From Luteibacter sp. UNCMF331Sha3.1 (GTDB lineage: Bacteria > Pseudomonadota > Gammaproteobacteria > Xanthomonadales > Rhodanobacteraceae), in contig NZ_FOBU01000005.1 of NCBI RefSeq assembly GCF_900109915.1, forward strand, positions 1 to 64,000: a stretch of 64,000 nt of DNA, given 5' to 3'. A program made the translations under genes and the position numbers. This document shows positions 60,923 through 64,000 of the stretch, in pieces. Numbering within the stretch: position 1 is the stretch's first letter; each line of letters opens with the position of its first letter. The notes below the pieces were generated by a model. That model saw nothing but the letters and a program-made list of their open reading frames with translations. It was not told the DNA's origin and made no database searches.

Positions 60923-61414
60923 TCAGCTGTTGAGCGTATGGGCACCTGCGCCTTCGAGCTGCTGGCGCTGCTGCTCGGCGTAGAGGGCGTCGAAGTTGAT
61001 CGGCTGGAGCAGGAACGGCGGGAAACCACCCTCCTGGACCATCGACGAGACCATCTGGCGGCCGTACGGGAAGAGCAGATTCGGGCAGTAGGAGCCGAGG
61101 ATGCCGTCGCGGTCCTCGTCGGAGAAACCGGCGATGCCGAAGATGCCCGCCTGGTGCACTTCAGCGAGGTAGGCCGTGCGCTCGCCCAGGTTGCAGGTGA
61201 GCGTGAGGCTCAGGACGACTTCGAACAGGTCGTTGCCGAGGTCCACCGCCTTGTGACCCAGGTTCAGCTGGACCTGCGGCTGGGCCTCGGTCTCGCCCAT
61301 TTCCTGGAACACCGCGGGGGCGTTCGGGGCTTCGAAGGAGGCATCCTTCACGTAGATCTTCTGCAGCACGAGCTGCGGCTGGCCGGCCTGGCCGTTGGCG
61401 TTGAACTCTGCCAT
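60923..61414 (-). CDS. secB: Protein-export chaperone SecB
   Basis: 163 residues; a cytosolic tetramer that keeps preproteins unfolded and delivers them to Sec[21 protein letters not shown] (residues around 14-33), [27 protein letters not shown] and [33 protein letters not shown] are characteristic. Start 61414 follows GAGGACCAAGCA; upstream in-frame sequence is not SecB-like. Confidence 0.97.
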   Translation of the reverse strand: MAEFNANGQAGQPQLVLQKIYVKDASFEAPNAPAVFQEMGETEAQPQVQLNLGHKAVDLGNDLFEVVLSLTLTCNLGERTAYLAEVHQAGIFGIAGFSDEDRDGILGSYCPNLLFPYGRQMVSSMVQEGGFPPFLLQPINFDALYAEQQRQQLEGAGAHTLNS

Positions 61415-61713
61415 TGCTTGGTCCTCGAAAAGGCGTCTGTGGATCGGCTGCGTGCCGGGGCACGAAAGCCGGGATTGTTTCATACAACACGGCGCGGCGC
61501 ACAGTCCGGGTTGCGCCGGCACGGCGGATTCTGAGAGAATGCCCGGCTTCCCTATGCCAGCCCGATACGTCGGGTACGTCCGTTATGCGATGCGGGCCTC
61601 ACGGCGGAAGCGCTCCACCCTCCAGCCATCGCGTGGCGCCCGTCCAACGGCGCGTTGCTGGGCCGTCGCCGTCCTGGCCAAAGGATGGTCCAACGAATCT
61701 AGAGGAGGCCACC

Positions 61714-61950
61714 ATGGCCCGTAGATGCCAAGTCACCAATAAGGGTGTGCAGACCGGTAACAACGTCTCGCACGCGAACAACAAGACCCGTCGCCGCTGG
61801 TTGCCGAACCTGCACGAGCGTCGCTTCTGGGTCGCCAGCGAGAATCGCTGGGTGAAGCTGCGCGTTTCCAACCACGCGCTGCGCACCATCGACAAGAACG
61901 GCATCGAAGCCGTGCTGGCCGACCTCCGTTCCCGCGGCGAAAAGATCTAA
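61714..61950 (+). CDS. rpmB: 50S ribosomal protein L28
   Basis: 78 residues, normal L28 length: [34 protein letters not shown], and [26 protein letters not shown]-type ribosome site (AGAGGAGG) seven to eight bases before the ATG. First gene of the rpmB-rpmG operon; a small CCCGA/TCGGG hairpin at 61561-61574 lies in the upstream region. Confidence 0.98.
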   Translation: MARRCQVTNKGVQTGNNVSHANNKTRRRWLPNLHERRFWVASENRWVKLRVSNHALRTIDKNGIEAVLADLRSRGEKI

Positions 61951-61961
61951 GGAGATCGAAC

Positions 61962-62126
61962 ATGGCAAGCAAGCGCGATAAGCACCGCCTGATTTCCACC
62001 GCGGGCACCGGTCATTTCTACACGACCACGAAGAACAAGAAGAACACCCCGGAAAAGATGGTCTTCATGAAGTACGACCCCGTCGTCCGGAAGCACGTCG
62101 AATACAAGGAAGGCAAGATCAAGTGA
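61962..62126 (+). CDS. rpmG: 50S ribosomal protein L33
   Basis: 54 residues translated directly: [20 protein letters not shown], then [20 protein letters not shown] and [14 protein letters not shown]. No Cys pairs, so it is the zinc-free (C-minus) form. AAGGAGATCGAAC supplies the ribosome site. It follows rpmB by 11 bases. Confidence 0.98.
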   Translation: MASKRDKHRLISTAGTGHFYTTTKNKKNTPEKMVFMKYDPVVRKHVEYKEGKIK

Positions 62127-62133
62127 TCTTGCG

Positions 62134-62163
62134 AAAAAAGCCGCCGAAAGGCGGCTTTTTTTT
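62134..62163 (+). terminator. Terminator of rpmBG
   Basis: GCCGCC-GAAA-GGCGGC stem with an A-run before and eight T residues after it, 13 bases beyond rpmG. Confidence 0.93.
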
Positions 62164-62178
62164 GTGCGTAAGCCACGC

Positions 62179-62201
62179 GTAGGAGCGCACCTGTGCGCGA
62201 A
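62179..62201 (+). repeat. REP-like palindromic element
   Basis: GTAGGAGCGCACCTGTGCGC and GAA, the same family as the REPIN arms at 38950-39053. Lies between two terminators. Confidence 0.75.
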
Positions 62202-62268
62202 CCCTCTGCATCGCCAGGAGCGAGGGAGGCCATGCGCGAGTACGAACCTGCTGTCCGTTCTACGAAGC

Positions 62269-62300
62269 AAAAAAAAAGGCCCGCCATAGGCGGGCCTTTT
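62269..62300 (-). terminator. Terminator of the desaturase gene
   Basis: GGCCCGCC-ATA-GGCGGGCC stem; on the minus strand it is followed by nine T residues, 25 or so bases after the desaturase stop. Confidence 0.9.
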
Positions 62301-62324
62301 GCTTGTCGCCAGCAGAACGGAAGG

Positions 62325-63518
62325 TTACGCGCCCACCGCCGAGTAACCCTTCAGGCGCTGAGCGAACTGCTGGAGCGAGCGGATGCCGCTCTGCTCGGCT
62401 TCCACGATCCACTGCTGAAGCGCCTTGAGCGACTTCTCGGCACCACGCTCTTCCATCAGTGCCACCAGGCGGGCGCGGAACTCGCACACCGTCTGCAGGG
62501 CGGGACGGTTCGCCAGTGCCGCATGCATGCGCTCGCGGGCATCGTTGTCGAGCCAGCGACCACCGTCGGCCAGCGCCCGGCGCATACGACGCGGAATGGC
62601 CTTGATGCTGTCGCCGGCCTGGCCGACTTCTTCGCGCATCGTCGGCAGGATGACGTTGCGGTAGTAGTCGGTGGTGGCCTGGAAGCGCAGCGCCAGCACG
62701 CCCTTGAGCGTCTCGGCGTCCGGCAGGTGCACGTTCGGACGGATGTTCAGGGTGGGCGCGACGCGCAGCACCTTGGCAAGGCCCAGGAAACGCAGGCTGC
62801 AGATCGCCGCCCAGCCGATGTCGAACTCCCACTTGCGCAGGGCGAACTTGGCCGAGCTCGGGAAGGCGTGGTGATTGTTGTGGAGTTCTTCGCCACCGAT
62901 CCAGAAGCCCCAGGGCGAGATGTTCGTCGCCGTGTCCGAGCTTTCGAAGTTGCGATAGCCCCACCAGTGGCCGATGCCGTTGACGAAGCCCGCGGCCCAG
63001 AACGGAATCCACACCATCTGCACCGCCCACAGCGCCATGCCAACGACGCCGAACAGCGCGACATCGATCAGGGCCATCAGGGTCGGGCCCCAGTAGGGGT
63101 GGGCGCCGAACAGATGGCGCTCGAACCAGTCGTCGGGCGTGCCGCGGCCGTACTTCTCCATGTCGGCCTTATTCTCGCTCGCGTCGCGGTAGAGCGACAC
63201 GCCGTCGAGGAAGACCTTCTTGATGCCGAAGATCTGCGGGCTATGCGGATCTTCCTCGGTCTCGACCTTGGCGTGGTGCTTGCGATGGATCGCAACCCAC
63301 TCCTTGACGACCATGCCGGTGGTCAGCCAGCCCCAGAAACGGAAGAAACCGTTGAGGGTCCAGTGGAAGTCCACGCCACGATGGGTCGCGCTGCGGTGGT
63401 AGTACAGGGTCACCGTGAAAATGGTGAGCTGCGTGACCACGAGCATGAAGATGACGATCTCGCCCCAGCTTGCGCGGGTGAGCCCATTGGCCAGGAAATC
63501 GAGCAGGGTGTCGAGCAT
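62325..63518 (-). CDS. Acyl-CoA delta-9 desaturase family membrane protein
   Basis: 397 residues, di-iron fatty acid desaturase. Three His boxes are present: HRSATHR near residue 41, HRKHH near 78 and HNNHH near 215. Four membrane segments lie in pairs between them. The last 110 residues are charged and helical and extend beyond the core. Such enzymes insert cis double bonds into acyl chains and adjust membrane fluidity. The acyl carrier (CoA, ACP or lipid) cannot be told from sequence. Confidence 0.92.
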   Translation of the reverse strand: MLDTLLDFLANGLTRASWGEIVIFMLVVTQLTIFTVTLYYHRSATHRGVDFHWTLNGFFRFWGWLTTGMVVKEWVAIHRKHHAKVETEEDPHSPQIFGIKKVFLDGVSLYRDASENKADMEKYGRGTPDDWFERHLFGAHPYWGPTLMALIDVALFGVVGMALWAVQMVWIPFWAAGFVNGIGHWWGYRNFESSDTATNISPWGFWIGGEELHNNHHAFPSSAKFALRKWEFDIGWAAICSLRFLGLAKVLRVAPTLNIRPNVHLPDAETLKGVLALRFQATTDYYRNVILPTMREEVGQAGDSIKAIPRRMRRALADGGRWLDNDARERMHAALANRPALQTVCEFRARLVALMEERGAEKSLKALQQWIVEAEQSGIRSLQQFAQRLKGYSAVGA

Positions 63519-63657
63519 TCAGTCGGTACCGCGCGGGAAGTGAAGGGGACGTGCCTTGCCAGTCTAACCACCCCGTTCCATACCCACCAGCACGGTTTCC
63601 TGCAAATTGTGAAGAGAGCGGTTGTCGGATCGCGAGCCCATTCCGCACAATCGCGGG

Positions 63658-63756
63658 ATGACGCCCTCCCTGCCCGTTCAGCCGACCCCGCCCCCATCGA
63701 CACGATGGGCGCAAGATTCTGCAAGAAGCGCGGCGATGGGCGACGTACGGGCATGA
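63658..63756 (+). CDS. Possible 32-residue leader ORF before the ABC ATPase
   Basis: Short frame (MTPSLPVQPTPPPSTRWAQD and on) whose TGA overlaps the ATG of the ABC gene (ATGA). No homology is recognised. Overlap favours translational coupling but chance is quite possible. Confidence 0.25.
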   Translation: MTPSLPVQPTPPPSTRWAQDSARSAAMGDVRA

Positions 63757-64000
63757 CAATCGGTCCATTGCTGAACGTCGAGGCCATTTCCCGACGCCGC
63801 GCGGGACGCGCCGCCGTCTCGGACGTGTCGTTTTCCCTGAACCGCGGCGAAGTCCTCGGCCTTCTGGGGGTCAATGGCGCCGGCAAGTCGACGACCCTCG
63901 CCATGCTCGCCGGGGCGCTGCGGCCCGATCGTGGCGGCATACGGCTGGCGGGACACGATTTCGTCGCGGAGCCATACGTCGCGCGGACGCTGATCGGCTG
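63753..64000 (+). CDS. ABC transporter ATP-binding protein, N-terminal part (partial)
   Basis: 82 residues are visible before the window edge: MTIGPLLNVEAISRRRAGRA, then Walker A LLGVNGAGKSTTLAMLAGALRPDRGG. The style (VNGAGKSTT) is that of CcmA/NatA/gliding-type exporters. The signature motif and Walker B lie outside. An in-frame ATG at 63705 is an alternative start. Confidence 0.85.
   Translation, partial: MTIGPLLNVEAISRRRAGRAAVSDVSFSLNRGEVLGLLGVNGAGKSTTLAMLAGALRPDRGGIRLAGHDFVAEPYVARTLIG

Overview
The window is GC-rich, tightly packed bacterial chromosome with many GTG and TTG starts. Gene content and order point to a gammaproteobacterium of the Xanthomonadales/Lysobacterales, most likely Rhodanobacteraceae (Luteibacter/Dyella-like). 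The pointers are rhlB divergent from trxA-rho, secB-gpsA, rpmB-rpmG, ftsEX, an Mg-type hemB, a coniferyl aldehyde dehydrogenase and a dispersed REP/REPIN family. The genus is an inference. I saw no tRNA, rRNA, insertion sequence, prophage or CRISPR array, so this is mostly core chromosome with a few accessory modules.

Layout. 1-4162 (minus): the N-terminal part of a YadA-type trimeric autotransporter (cut by the window edge), then a secreted zinc metallopeptidase gene overlapped by a small secreted-protein gene. 4767-14624: tatD, a CPA1 Na+/H+ antiporter, an EamA exporter, an AMP nucleosidase-like gene, DegV, a DUF4124 protein, a YegD-type Hsp70, an SDR, an ABC ATPase and a small lipoprotein. 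14652-22921: sppA, a MATE pump, a DUF3667 membrane protein, then priA behind a cluster of three DnaA-box-like sites, then tal. 23014-33335 (minus): coniferyl aldehyde dehydrogenase, a tripartite RND pump transcribed behind its own two-component system, and rpoH with a clear sigma-70 promoter and a structured leader. 33567-38881: a P-loop kinase, a sugar MFS transporter, and the chain ftsE-ftsX-dual receiver protein-ung. 39079-45070: rhlB (minus) facing trxA-rho (plus) across a large hairpin, then gshA. 45160-55988: a FadL-type porin, ycgL, a 1141-residue membrane-anchored ankyrin protein, a Kef-type K+/H+ antiporter, hemB, and a MalK/UgpC-type ATPase sharing a LacI-type operator region with glk. 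56062-64000: a HigBA-like toxin-antitoxin pair with an unusual 101-base overlap, a SNF2 helicase, gpsA, secB, rpmB-rpmG, a fatty acid desaturase and the start of an ABC ATPase.

How parts work together. The two-component system probably controls the adjacent RND pump. trxA, gshA and the Kef antiporter all relate to thiol/glutathione stress, although they are separate units. secB, sppA, the autotransporter, the protease and the porin serve the cell envelope. The most unusual signals are the DnaA-box cluster at priA, the toxin gene that loses its expected stop beside an A-run, the receiver protein whose first domain lacks its phospho-acceptor, the long disordered tails on Rho and RhlB, and the hairpin between those two genes.
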